Shown here piece after piece: positions 27,614-42,180 of a DNA stretch of 64,000 nt; position 1 is the first letter of the stretch; every line of letters starts with the position of its first letter. The position numbers were made by a program, and so were the translations under genes. This stretch comes from Acinetobacter rudis (GTDB taxonomy: Bacteria; Pseudomonadota; Gammaproteobacteria; Pseudomonadales; Moraxellaceae), in NCBI RefSeq assembly GCF_031157835.1, contig NZ_JAVIDR010000006.1, positions 62,001-126,000 of the forward strand, given 5' to 3'. A model generated the notes under the pieces. The model worked only from the letters and a program-made list of their open reading frames with translations. It was not told where the DNA came from and made no database searches.

Positions 27614-27837
27614 ATGCCTATTACACTCATCAATTGAGATTAAATATAGCCTAATTTAACATACAATGATTGAGAAAAACTGCAACAAGTAAGCCTATTC
27701 TATTGGAGTTAGCTTACTTATACGTGCAATCTTAAAAATTTATGTTTCTATATAAAGGTAAAATTTAAATCAAGCTCATCACATTTGCACATTTTTCATC
27801 ATTATAGATAGCTCATAAATCAGCATTTAACGTAAAA

Positions 27838-28632
27838 CTATTCTTCTGTTTCCTGCTCAGACTCAACTTTATTTGATATATCATTTAATTCTTCCTGTTT
27901 TGAATTAGATGATGCACTTTCTTGTGCTAATTGCTTATTCTGCTGTTTTTCTACTTCACATTGTTGACCAATCTTAATGTAGGTTTTATTGGCAACGATA
28001 AATTTTTCATTTCTTTGTTTAACCATATCATTTTTAAATTCTTCACCTGGCAACATATAAAATTGTGTTGAGCTTTCATCATTTAACTCACAACTCTTAT
28101 GAATAATGACTCGAAAAAAAGTGTTACCAGTATTTTTAATCACCCCTTGTTTTTCATCAATTTCATATTGAAGATGTTGTTTACGTGGACGAACAACTAA
28201 AATTGTACTCATCGATACTGTTGGAACAAAAGTAGTTGCCTGTGCTTTATTACCTTCTTCAAAAGCCGCTAATGGAACTTCTGAAAAAACCACCCGATAG
28301 TAACGTTCCTGATCATCTTTAGGCCCAATATAGATGAGCTTAAAAAAATTAGTGCTTTTAGGGCTAATCTGTAGACTCAAAGGTGTAAAAATGACTTCCC
28401 TATTTTTAGCATAAATAACATTTTCCCCCCCCACACCAGGCTTATCAATTTTAATTGCTTGTAATGTATAAAGGTTTGAACTATCTGTATTATTCTCAAC
28501 AGGTTTAGATATAAAACTCTCTTCTGAACCCATTTCATAAATATAAGAAGAAAGATAAACCGCTGAGGCGATATGACTACCCCCCAAGCCAGCGAGGAGC
28601 AGCAACATTCTACTGAAAAATCTATTCATCAT
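27838..28632 (-). CDS. ecpE: EcpE-like second pilus chaperone
   Basis: This 264-residue periplasmic chaperone-like protein is the last gene of the ecp operon. It has a signal peptide (RMLLLLAGLGGSHIASA) and shares with EcpB the blocks FKLIYIGPKDDQERYYRVVF, STILVVRPRKQ and NTGNTFFRVI, so it is a PapD-fold paralogue. I reject the longer start at 28764 because it would overlap ecpD by 107 bp; the tandem ATGs at 28632/28629 lie about 25 bp after ecpD and begin the signal peptide. The final 40 residues form an acidic Gln/Glu/Ser-rich tail not seen in EcpB. Confidence 0.88.
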   Translation of the reverse strand: MMNRFFSRMLLLLAGLGGSHIASAVYLSSYIYEMGSEESFISKPVENNTDSSNLYTLQAIKIDKPGVGGENVIYAKNREVIFTPLSLQISPKSTNFFKLIYIGPKDDQERYYRVVFSEVPLAAFEEGNKAQATTFVPTVSMSTILVVRPRKQHLQYEIDEKQGVIKNTGNTFFRVIIHKSCELNDESSTQFYMLPGEEFKNDMVKQRNEKFIVANKTYIKIGQQCEVEKQQNKQLAQESASSNSKQEELNDISNKVESEQETEE

Positions 28633-28657
28633 ATCGCGTTCAACAATCCATTTATTA

Positions 28658-30301
28658 TTAAGGGAATGTGACACCAAGCCACTTTGCAACGACTTTAATC
28701 TCACCTTCTGCACGAACTTTACCAATCCAATCCTGACCTTCCATTGAAATACCTGAAACTTCATGATTCATAGGAAAAAGCAACTTAAGATCTGTGGTAA
28801 AGAAAAAGCCATTATTAAAACTATCCCAAGGTTCCACTTGCCACATCGCATTTCTCATATTGAGTCTTTTATTGATGTCACAACCACTATAAGCAGTAAC
28901 ATCCTGATTAGCGATATTTTTCATACTCAATACTGCTGGAATCAACACATTGGTTTTTTTATCATCCGAACTAAACAAACAATAAGACTCATTATCTTTT
29001 CGTACACTTTGGGCATTTACATAAGCTTCTATGGTGTCTGACATTCGTGGTGCAGATTGTTTTACCACATATTCAAAAGTGATGGGCTTTGTATCCCCAA
29101 TTTTCCCTGTTTTGACAGGTGTTGTTCCTTCAGGTAATCCCTTCGGTTGAATACTGACACTATACTCACGAGGGATCAGCTCAATTTCAGTTGATACAGA
29201 GAATTGATAAAAACCTGACTGTGATAACCCACTATTTCTCAAAGCAAAAGTAAATAAGCTTTCGGTATTACGAAGATTAACTTTTGCTGCAGCTAATTTT
29301 TGAAAAAAGGCCTGAGAGAAAAACATAGAAATATAGCTTTCTCCATTTACGATCATTGTCTTAATTTGAGTCAAAGCTGTATGGTTTTTCCAAGCACCAT
29401 TACCCCCTTCAATTAATAAGTCGGCAGCAGCTGGAGTAAACTTAAGTTCATCTACATCTGGAATTAATGAAAGTTGGTAACTGGTGTCATATTTCGAAAT
29501 ATCGCCTTTTGCATTATATTTAAGCATTTTACAAGCGATACCATTTTGACGATTTACAACAGTGTACTGGCAATATTGAGCGTTTGGTGAAATGTATGGT
29601 GTACCATCTGTACCATACCAAATCTCTTGGAAAGCTTTCGTATCAAGAAAAGTAAGATGTCCCATTTTAGTTAAATTAAAACCATATACCCAGTAGTTCC
29701 CCTTATTTGCATCCTTACAACGACCACCACTAAAAGGTGAATAATTCTCAGCGGTCTCACATACATGCATATAAATATCTTCAGTAGAATTCACTGACAT
29801 ATTTTTAAAATATTCATACGCTCCTGATGCTAATGATCCCCGAGCATAACCACCGTTATAATCACGACTCCCCCCTGGAACAAGCATTTTAAATGCCCCC
29901 TGATTATTGACTAACTCAGCTGGCACAAATCCAGTGCTTGGGCACTCATATGAACTATGAGTACGACAACGAATCCCCTGATACGGCCTAAAAAATGTGC
30001 CATTCTCCATCCAGATATCGGCATAATTTCCTCTGGTAAGCGTTTGATTTGTACCCATATAACCTAACGAATCCTGTGTACCTCCCTTATATTTTCCATA
30101 ACGCGTCCACACATTAGCGCCACTAAAACGTGGGTCAACCTTATATGGTGCAAGAAAGTACTCCTTATCTACATTATTTTCAATAAATACAAAATCTTGA
30201 CTCCCAGCCTTCACAGGCTTAGGAGTAAGTGCTGCAAAGGCATCGAAAGTAATTAGGGCTGTCGAACACAGCAGACCATATTTTATCCATTTTTTAATCA
30301 T
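28658..30301 (-). CDS. ecpD: EcpD-like tip adhesin of the common pilus
   Basis: This 547-residue exported protein, the same length as Escherichia coli EcpD, is predicted to sit at the pilus tip and bind host or abiotic surfaces. The signal peptide ends TFDAFA. The mature chain has a Cys-containing N-terminal region (IRCRTHSSYECPS) and an extended C-terminal beta domain ending WLGVTF. The start overlaps the usher stop by 8 bp, showing translational coupling. Identity rests on operon order and length more than on diagnostic motifs. Confidence 0.88.
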   Translation of the reverse strand: MIKKWIKYGLLCSTALITFDAFAALTPKPVKAGSQDFVFIENNVDKEYFLAPYKVDPRFSGANVWTRYGKYKGGTQDSLGYMGTNQTLTRGNYADIWMENGTFFRPYQGIRCRTHSSYECPSTGFVPAELVNNQGAFKMLVPGGSRDYNGGYARGSLASGAYEYFKNMSVNSTEDIYMHVCETAENYSPFSGGRCKDANKGNYWVYGFNLTKMGHLTFLDTKAFQEIWYGTDGTPYISPNAQYCQYTVVNRQNGIACKMLKYNAKGDISKYDTSYQLSLIPDVDELKFTPAAADLLIEGGNGAWKNHTALTQIKTMIVNGESYISMFFSQAFFQKLAAAKVNLRNTESLFTFALRNSGLSQSGFYQFSVSTEIELIPREYSVSIQPKGLPEGTTPVKTGKIGDTKPITFEYVVKQSAPRMSDTIEAYVNAQSVRKDNESYCLFSSDDKKTNVLIPAVLSMKNIANQDVTAYSGCDINKRLNMRNAMWQVEPWDSFNNGFFFTTDLKLLFPMNHEVSGISMEGQDWIGKVRAEGEIKVVAKWLGVTFP

Positions 30302-32807
30302 GTCGAGCCGCCTCTAAACTATTTTTCAAACTACTTGTTGGTTTATATTGGCAACGGACATCACCGAGCCATGCTGCACCACGTGCATGTTCAAGTTGTA
30401 ATGTAGATTCACAAATATCGCCATTGGCTTCAATCAAGGTCAACACTGGATAACGCTTGTCAACATCAAGTGAAAATTCACCCTTATTATCGGTTTTCGT
30501 CTTACCGATATGGTTATGAATATTGGCATTTGCAGCAAGCTCACCATTTGGATAGTAAACTCGGCCAAATATAGTTACCATCTGCTTCACTTCTGGTTGT
30601 AATAAGGCAACGTTACCTGGATACAATGTCACACGGCTCTTACGTCCCTCAGCAATACTGACACTATCAATTGATGTTTTATCATTCATTAATTCAATGA
30701 CATAGTCAGCATATGGAGCAAGTGGAATAAAGTTATTTTTACCTGTGAGGGTATAATTTTGCCCATTGATTTGTGCAGCCATACTGCCCTTATCTTTTAA
30801 TCCAGTCTCAATAATCACACCTGAACTTAAATTATGATTACCCAAGACCAAATTTTTACCCGAAGTTGCAGCTGAACCTTCACTGGTGTAATTCACAGAG
30901 TAGTTATTCCGTGAAGCACTCATTGACAAATTACCACTATTATATTTTGCGGTATAACCGACATAACCCGAAGCTGTAAAGTTATCCATCAAATCTTCAT
31001 TATTTCGGCGATTAAGCATTTGAGAGACATCAATACCAACAGTGTTAATCAGTTGATCACTAAAATTTTGTTTATAACTTGCATTAGCAAGAATATTTTT
31101 ATTACGCGTATTTATCCCTGCACTAAACCATCTTGAGAAGGGTAAACGCAGATCAAAATAGATGTATTTATCATTATAATTTTTTTGATTGTCATAATCA
31201 GAACGTTGTAATCCCATGCGTACTTGCATATCAACATAGCGATTAGTAAACAAATTTTGAAAATATTCAACATTCAGCACTGAATTATCGCGCTTAATAT
31301 CATCTGAATAATTAAGGGTTAACATACCTAACTTGCGATGAACTTGATTTAAATTAAGCGACATCCCCAAGCTATAGTTTTTACTATCAGTAAAATAGAG
31401 CTTATCTCCGATCTCACTAATATCAAATGCTCCCCAAAGGTTTGCATAACCCTTTGGTAAGTTATAACTTAATGATGTTCCAGCTCGATATGAACCATCT
31501 GATGCCAACATCGATTGAAAGTTAAAATTGGTATTTGATGTAAATGCAATATTACTCTCAAGTTCTGCCACAAAATTTTCATCAAAACCATATAAGGTTG
31601 ACGTCAATCCAACACCTGAAAAATAGGCATAATTTTTCGCTGCGGCAACACCCATTAACCATGTTTTTTGATTATTTTTAATTTCTTGATCATCACGTTT
31701 TTTACTGTACTCCAGCATTCCACCAAAGGCCTGCCAACTCAATTGTCCTGTAACACTAGATTGGCGTGCATTGGTTTTATTGACCTGTGCAATACTGCTT
31801 GAGGTCTCTTGCCCATTAATAACTGTTTTAACTTCAACATTATATACCCCCATTGGGAATGTCGAAGTATCTAATTCATGGCTACCCATAGAAAAATTTT
31901 GAATACTCAGTAGGCGCCCATCACGATAAACTTGAATGGTTCCTGCACTTGGTAAAAACACCAAAATAGGCACCAGCGTCTGTTTTTTATCTTCTATGAC
32001 TGTACTGCTTTTATTACCATAGGTTACACCGTAGATTTTACTTGAATTTAATGCACTTAAACTGGCAATGGATTGCATACTCCAAGTATCCATCATTCCG
32101 ACAGCTAGACGATTACCTTCAAAATCACGTTCATAGAGTGCACGGTACAAATCAAAATCTGTTTCTGAGTCATTGCTATAAAAAGAGCCATTAGCAATAA
32201 AGTGATGCTCTTCGATTGAACTAACACTATCTAAGTTAACAAAAGTTGATGATGTGGTTCGACTATCAAAGTCGCTATAAGATGCCCCTAAACGATAATT
32301 CAATATTGAGGAGAAATTCGAGGTCGTAGACTCACCTAATACACCAGAACGTTTAATCAATTTAGTCCCTAAAGCTGATTTATTTACTTTAAGTTCCAAA
32401 TAAAGTGACTTTAAGTCAAAAGTTAAACTTGCATCTGGACCAAGCTCCAACTGCATATCTTCATCAAAAGCTTGATCTAATGTTTTAATTTTATCTTTAA
32501 CTTCTGTAGATAGTTCTGTTTTTTGATTAGTTTCATCAAAAATTACTTTTCTAATAAATAATTGATTATCTTTAAATTCAACAACAGCATCAGCAATTTT
32601 TTGTTGACTTTTATGCTCACCAACAACCAAATCTTCTTCGAATTTTAAATAAACTGGAACCGTAAATCCTTGGGCTAACATACTTGAAAGTGCTGCTGGA
32701 AATGTATATTTACCAATATGAATCGCACTTTGTTTTTCTTCTGCATATATATTTTGCATACTCGTCAGCAAGATCCCCATGACTCCAACAACAATCGGCC
32801 TGTTCAT
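30294..32807 (-). CDS. ecpC: EcpC-like outer-membrane usher
   Basis: This 837-residue usher (signal peptide ending QNIYA) has a predicted beta-barrel middle region rich in alternating aromatic strands. A plug/CARDB-like segment lies near SIQNFSMGSHELDTSTFPMGVY-type sequence. A C-terminal carboxypeptidase-regulatory-like domain contains GRVYYPNGELAANANI and NKGEFSLDVD. This architecture is that of alpha-class EcpC/CS1-type ushers, distinct from the FimD-like usher at 52725. Length is close to E. coli EcpC (about 841). ATG 32807 is chosen over the GTG at 32813 because AGGTG precedes it. Confidence 0.92.
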   Translation of the reverse strand: MNRPIVVGVMGILLTSMQNIYAEEKQSAIHIGKYTFPAALSSMLAQGFTVPVYLKFEEDLVVGEHKSQQKIADAVVEFKDNQLFIRKVIFDETNQKTELSTEVKDKIKTLDQAFDEDMQLELGPDASLTFDLKSLYLELKVNKSALGTKLIKRSGVLGESTTSNFSSILNYRLGASYSDFDSRTTSSTFVNLDSVSSIEEHHFIANGSFYSNDSETDFDLYRALYERDFEGNRLAVGMMDTWSMQSIASLSALNSSKIYGVTYGNKSSTVIEDKKQTLVPILVFLPSAGTIQVYRDGRLLSIQNFSMGSHELDTSTFPMGVYNVEVKTVINGQETSSSIAQVNKTNARQSSVTGQLSWQAFGGMLEYSKKRDDQEIKNNQKTWLMGVAAAKNYAYFSGVGLTSTLYGFDENFVAELESNIAFTSNTNFNFQSMLASDGSYRAGTSLSYNLPKGYANLWGAFDISEIGDKLYFTDSKNYSLGMSLNLNQVHRKLGMLTLNYSDDIKRDNSVLNVEYFQNLFTNRYVDMQVRMGLQRSDYDNQKNYNDKYIYFDLRLPFSRWFSAGINTRNKNILANASYKQNFSDQLINTVGIDVSQMLNRRNNEDLMDNFTASGYVGYTAKYNSGNLSMSASRNNYSVNYTSEGSAATSGKNLVLGNHNLSSGVIIETGLKDKGSMAAQINGQNYTLTGKNNFIPLAPYADYVIELMNDKTSIDSVSIAEGRKSRVTLYPGNVALLQPEVKQMVTIFGRVYYPNGELAANANIHNHIGKTKTDNKGEFSLDVDKRYPVLTLIEANGDICESTLQLEHARGAAWLGDVRCQYKPTSSLKNSLEAARHD

Positions 32808-32813
32808 GATCAC

Positions 32814-33494
32814 CTACCGTGGGACATTGATATATTCGCTATCGTGCCAAATACCGATATTTGTTCTAGGATCTGCAACTTGGGTATACTTCAGAGTGAC
32901 ATTGTCATTCGGCATAACGTAATAACGCTCACGGCACCCCTTGCCATTAATATCTTTGCTTGCATCTTTACATGCACCTGCAGCTACCACTCGAAAACTG
33001 ACATTTCCAGTATTGCTTACTAAACCATCTTTATAGGTGTAATCGAATTTTTGTTTACGTGGTGCAACAACCAAAATAGTATTAATCTGCGCAACAGCAG
33101 AAGCTTGTGCAGTTTTCGTGGAAGTAGAATCTTCTGAACTACTTACAGGTGCATCTAACCATGACAACCGATAATAACGTTCTTGATCATCTGCTGGCCC
33201 TTGGTAAATAATTTTAAAAACATCTTTAGCCCCACCTGGCAGCACTAAACCTGAAGGTGTAGATAAGACCTCAGATAAGTTTTCCATGGGAATCACATTA
33301 CCATCTTCCATGGGACTACTAATGCGTTGTACTTTTAAACCAACAAAACGGGCAACATCAGAAGGATTTTCAATTTCTTTTGCAATTAAAGACTGCTTCG
33401 CTTCAATAATGGTGGTCACATCGCCAACATTAATTGCAAAACCATGCATGGAAACAGCTAAACAGCTGATTAATATTGTTATTTTAAAGTTCAC
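32814..33494 (-). CDS. ecpB: EcpB-like periplasmic pilus chaperone
   Basis: This 226-residue chaperone has a signal peptide (about 1-20). Its PapD-like core contains FKIIYQGPADDQERYYRLSW, NTILVVAPRKQKFDYTY and NTGNVSFRVVAAGAC, the region that donates a strand to pilins. Length agrees with EcpB (about 222). It sits between the pilin and the usher and ends six bases before the usher ATG. Paralogous to ecpE at the end of the operon. Confidence 0.9.
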   Translation of the reverse strand: MNFKITILISCLAVSMHGFAINVGDVTTIIEAKQSLIAKEIENPSDVARFVGLKVQRISSPMEDGNVIPMENLSEVLSTPSGLVLPGGAKDVFKIIYQGPADDQERYYRLSWLDAPVSSSEDSTSTKTAQASAVAQINTILVVAPRKQKFDYTYKDGLVSNTGNVSFRVVAAGACKDASKDINGKGCRERYYVMPNDNVTLKYTQVADPRTNIGIWHDSEYINVPR

Positions 33495-33581
33495 TTATTT
33501 ACCCCTTATGAAACAACAAGGGAAATGACTCCCTTGTTGCTTTTATATTTAATAAAAATATTCAACTACTTTTATTAAATT

Positions 33582-34172
33582 TTATTTTTTCCAAAGAGCG
33601 GTAAATTGCACTGCAACTTCCCCATCCCAACGACCATCAGTTAAAGTTGATAAGTCAGCAATTTCAGCACCAGCGCTGCTTTTTGCTGAAGCAACGTTAA
33701 ATACAAAATTACTTTGAGCTGATGAACGACCAGTACCAGCATATGCTGTATCTACAGCTAAGTTTTCAAGACCAGCACTTACGTTGTTCGCTGTATCAAT
33801 CATTGTTGTAGCAGTTGATTTGCTTAATTGTTGGCCATTCCAAGAAACGCCTACATCTAAAGTTGAACGGTCACCACCGCTACGAGTAAGTGTGTTACCC
33901 AATAGTTTTGAAGTTAAAGTGAAGTCTGTTGCACCACTTTGACCTTCAATTGTTACGTCAAAAGCACCAACTTGAGTATTAAAACCTTTAATACCTTCAG
34001 CATATTGGAATACAAGTGATTTCAATGGAGTAACAACTAATAAACTCTTAGTATCTTTAGTTGCACTAGCATCCCATTTTGCAGTTGCACTTGCAGTTAC
34101 ATCAGCAAAAGCTGAAGCAGCAAATAATGAAGAAATAGTTGTTAATGCGAGTGTTGACATTAGTTTTTTCAT
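33582..34172 (-). CDS. ecpA: EcpA-like (MatB) major pilin of the common pilus
   Basis: This 196-residue pilin (signal peptide about 1-23, ending ASAFA) has no cysteine, as in the EcpA family. It contains TATAKWDASATKDTKSLLVVTPL-type N-terminal mature sequence (donor strand region) and ends GEVAVQFTALW. A ribosome site (GAGGT) precedes the ATG. It is the first gene of ecpABCDE. Its codon use looks better optimised than that of the following genes, fitting a major structural subunit. The paralogue at 3510-4088 is clearly related along its full length. Confidence 0.92.
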   Translation of the reverse strand: MKKLMSTLALTTISSLFAASAFADVTASATAKWDASATKDTKSLLVVTPLKSLVFQYAEGIKGFNTQVGAFDVTIEGQSGATDFTLTSKLLGNTLTRSGGDRSTLDVGVSWNGQQLSKSTATTMIDTANNVSAGLENLAVDTAYAGTGRSSAQSNFVFNVASAKSSAGAEIADLSTLTDGRWDGEVAVQFTALWKK

Positions 34173-35041
34173 AAAAACCTCAATTAATATTTAATTGTCA
34201 CTGGATTATTGCTTAGTCATATTTCAGTCTTGAACACGACCCAATTTTTAGTTTTGTTGTGTCTCAACCTATAAAAAACACAGATTTAAAATTATGTATT
34301 AATCATGTGTTCTAGTCAGATGATAATCACCAAAACAAGCACCATCAACAAAAATATTAAAAATAATTATTTAAAAACAACAATTTAATTCAAATCATTT
34401 CAGTCTGAATTATATTTTATCCTGCATAAATTAAGGCTTTTTTCATACATTTTTCTTAAATACAAATAGCCAAAACCACGAATAGAATGCCTTACAGAAA
34501 AAAAATAAATAAATTATCAAACCAAACTTGTAGTACATAATTTAGTTTTTATTAATAAAAAATAATTAATCTCAGTTACAAAAATAAATTTCAATATATT
34601 ATTAAAACTTAATAATTATTATAAATTGAGTTATTTTATTAATTAAAAAGTTATATTTTTAATAAACCCATTTGCATTTCTTTTCATTTCTAAACATCAA
34701 AAATAAATTTCAAAACATTAATGTATACATATTTTAAGGAAGGAATCTCTGGAAGTTAGATTCATTTCAAAAAGTTTGCTTTGTGTAATCCAAAGAATAC
34801 TTCTTTTACAGCAATGAACTTATACTCGCTATTAGGCTTAATAAGGCTCATGAATGCTCTGAGTCTCATTGATATTGTTTCTGCTAATCAAATTAAAGAT
34901 AAAAAGAATGAAATATCACTCAAATAAAAAGGACCTAGCCCTGTAAATTACAGAGCTAGGTCCTTGAAGCCTATTAAATAATATACTGACTTATAACAGC
35001 TCAGTGAATCATCTAGACTAGGCGTTTAACTAAGTAATAAC
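34173..35041. other. Intergenic region between ecpA and ilvC
   Basis: About 870 bp, mostly AT-rich DNA that should hold the ecpA promoter and regulatory sites. No ecpR-like gene is present. A 37-codon frame at 34814-34927 lacks a ribosome site. The right end carries the ilvC terminator. Confidence 0.5.
34929..34965 (-). terminator. Rho-independent terminator of ilvIHC
   Basis: The stem AAGGACCTAGC / GCTAGGTCCTT encloses a smaller CTGTA/TACAG hairpin and is followed on the minus strand by TTTTTATTTG. It lies about 75 bp beyond the ilvC stop codon. Confidence 0.85.
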
Positions 35042-36589
<1,548 letters not shown>

Positions 36590-36593
<4 letters not shown>

Positions 36594-38317
36594 TCAGTAC
36601 GCTCCCCTTTTGCTAACCACATATCACACATCGATTGACCAGCAATCAACATTGGATACACGTGTTCAGTACGGTCAACCATTACGTTGATAAATACACA
36701 TTTATCATTAATAGCCATTGCTTCAGCCAACTTAGACTCTAGCTCATCGGCATGATCAATCTGAATCCCGACGTGACCATATGCTTCCATCAGCTTAGGA
36801 AAGTCTGGTAAAGACTCTACATATGAACTTGAGTGTCGGCCTTCGTAGTTCATATCTTGCCACTGCTTAACCATTCCTAATGCACGGTTATTTAAGCACA
36901 AGATTTTCACGTTCAAACCATACTGTTTACAAGTTGAAAGCTCTTGAATACACATTTGAATTGAAGCTTCACCTGTAATACATACAACTTGCTGGTCTGG
37001 ACAAGCCAGTTTAGCTGCCATGGCATAAGGCAAACCTACGCCCATAGTCCCTAAACCACCAGAGTTGATCCATTGGCGTGGACGTTTGTATTTATAATAC
37101 ATTGCCCCAAACATCTGATGTTGGCCAACGTCAGATGTAATAATGGCTTCACCTTCTGTCACTTTATATAGTGCTTCAACCACTTGTTGTGGCTTCATAC
37201 CACCATCAGCTGCTGGCTGATAACGCAGACCATGAACTTTACGCCACTCATTAATTTGCGCCCACCAGCTAGCAATAACTTCTGAATTTGGCTTAGAAAC
37301 ACCTAATTGCTTCAACTGTGTCAACATTTCTTGTAGAACAGGTTCTACCGCACCCACAATCGGGATATGCGCCATAATTGTTTTTGAAATTGTAGCTGGG
37401 TCAACATCAATATGAATGACCTTAGCATTTTGACAAAATTTAGCTGGATTATTTGTTACCCGATCGTCAAAACGTGCACCAATTGCCAAAATTACATCTG
37501 CATTATGCATAGTCATATTGGCTTCATAAGTTCCATGCATCCCCAACATGCCCACAAACTGCGGATCATCTCCAGGGAAACCACCCAAGCCCATAAGCGT
37601 GTTGGTTACAGGGAAATTTAATAAGTGTGCCAATTCAGTTAATAAAGCAGAAGCATTACCTTGAACAACACCACCGCCAGTATAGATGACTGGGCGCTTG
37701 GCATGTAATAACTCTTCTACTGCTTTACGAATCTGCCCACTATGACCACGTGTTGGTGGCTGATAAGAACGCATTTTCACTTTTTCAGGATAGTGATAGG
37801 CAAACTTCTCATCAGGATTGGTCGCATTCTTTGGAATATCGATCACCACCGGACCTGGACGACCACTTGAGGCAATATAAAATGCCTTTTTGATCATTGC
37901 AGGAATTTCGCTTGCATGGCGAACTTGGAAACTGTGCTTAACGATTGGGCGTGAAATGCCGACCATGTCGGTTTCTTGGAATGCATCTTCACCAATCAAA
38001 TGCGTTGCGACCTGACCAGACAGAATAACCATCGGAATGGAATCCATATAAGCTGTCGCAATAGGTGTTACAGTGTTGGTCGCACCTGGACCTGAAGTCA
38101 CAAGGACCACACCAGTTTTACCAGTAACACGCGAATAAGCATCTGCCATATGACCAGCAGCTTGCTCATGGCGCACGAGATAGTGATTAATTTTGTCTTG
38201 TTGAAATAGCGCGTCATAAATATGTAATACAGCACCGCCTGGATAACCAAAAACGTGCTCAACGCCCTCGTCCGCCAAAGCGCGAACGAGCATTTCACCA
38301 CCAGATAGAAGTTCCAA
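36590..38317 (-). CDS. ilvI: Acetolactate synthase large (catalytic) subunit
   Basis: This 575-residue ThDP enzyme joins pyruvate with pyruvate or 2-ketobutyrate. Three domains are visible: the PYR domain with catalytic Glu51 ([15 protein letters not shown]), a central FAD-binding domain, and the PP domain with the ThDP motif around 449-477. In that motif the usual GDG reads GEA (449-451), ending in LNN (475-477). First gene of ilvIHC; leuS is divergent across about 600 bp. Expression is probably controlled by branched-chain amino acids, but I could not find an obvious leader peptide. Confidence 0.95.
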
Positions 38318-41541
<3,224 letters not shown>

Positions 41542-41580
41542 TTCTAATTAAACTGCTTTAAACTGTGATCAACTAATATA

Positions 41581-41606
41581 AGTCTCATCTACGGATGGGA
41601 CTTTTA
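41581..41606 (+). terminator. Terminator-like hairpin after leuS
   Basis: The stem AGTCTCATC / GATGGGACT (one G-U pair) with a four-base loop is followed by TTTT. It lies between leuS and lptE and may reduce readthrough into lptE-holA. Confidence 0.6.
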
Positions 41607-41634
41607 ACTTGATATATTCTCATGGGAAATAAGC

Positions 41635-42168
41635 ATGCACTTGATCCAACGAATTGCTGCAATTACGTTAACACTCGGCTTAAGTGCGGGTTTGGTTGGT
41701 TGTGGCTTTCATCTAAAAGGCACAAATCCAACTGTAGTCCCAGTGGCCTATAATAAATTACAACTCGCAATGCCCAATAATAGCAACACTCAAGAATTAG
41801 AAAAAAAATTGAGCATGTATCTCACTGCTGCTGGTGTTCAAATGAGTAACTCCAGTGATGCTTATGTATTACGTATTTTAGATTATAGCCCTCGCCGTTT
41901 AGAGCTGAATGGTAAATTGGTTGAAACTTTACTTCGCTTAAATGTCACTTTCCAAATTGAAGACCAGCAAGGCCATGCTTTAACTGCACCAAGAACTTTA
42001 ACAGCGACACGTTCATACCAATACGATGTTGCTACTGTAAATACAGATGACCAAGAAAATCGTTATTTGAGTCAAATTTTAGTCGATGATCTTGCTCAAC
42101 AAATTACACGCCAGATTTCTTCAAATCGATTACCTAAAGCACCTGTAGCTTCTACTGAAGCACAATAG
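41635..42168 (+). CDS. lptE: LPS-assembly lipoprotein LptE
   Basis: This 177-residue outer-membrane lipoprotein has a signal sequence and lipobox LVGC (Cys23), then GFHLKG, the typical start of LptE. It plugs the LptD barrel that delivers lipopolysaccharide (lipooligosaccharide in Acinetobacter) to the cell surface. The compact alpha-beta fold is suggested by the repeated strand segments. The position between leuS and holA is conserved. A GGGAA ribosome site precedes the ATG. Confidence 0.92.
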   Translation: MHLIQRIAAITLTLGLSAGLVGCGFHLKGTNPTVVPVAYNKLQLAMPNNSNTQELEKKLSMYLTAAGVQMSNSSDAYVLRILDYSPRRLELNGKLVETLLRLNVTFQIEDQQGHALTAPRTLTATRSYQYDVATVNTDDQENRYLSQILVDDLAQQITRQISSNRLPKAPVASTEAQ

Positions 42169-42180
42169 CAGACAGGCTTT

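Noticed and set aside
34814-34927. 37-codon small ORF near the ilvC terminator
   Set aside because: No Shine-Dalgarno sequence and it abuts the terminator of the opposite-strand operon; insufficient support.
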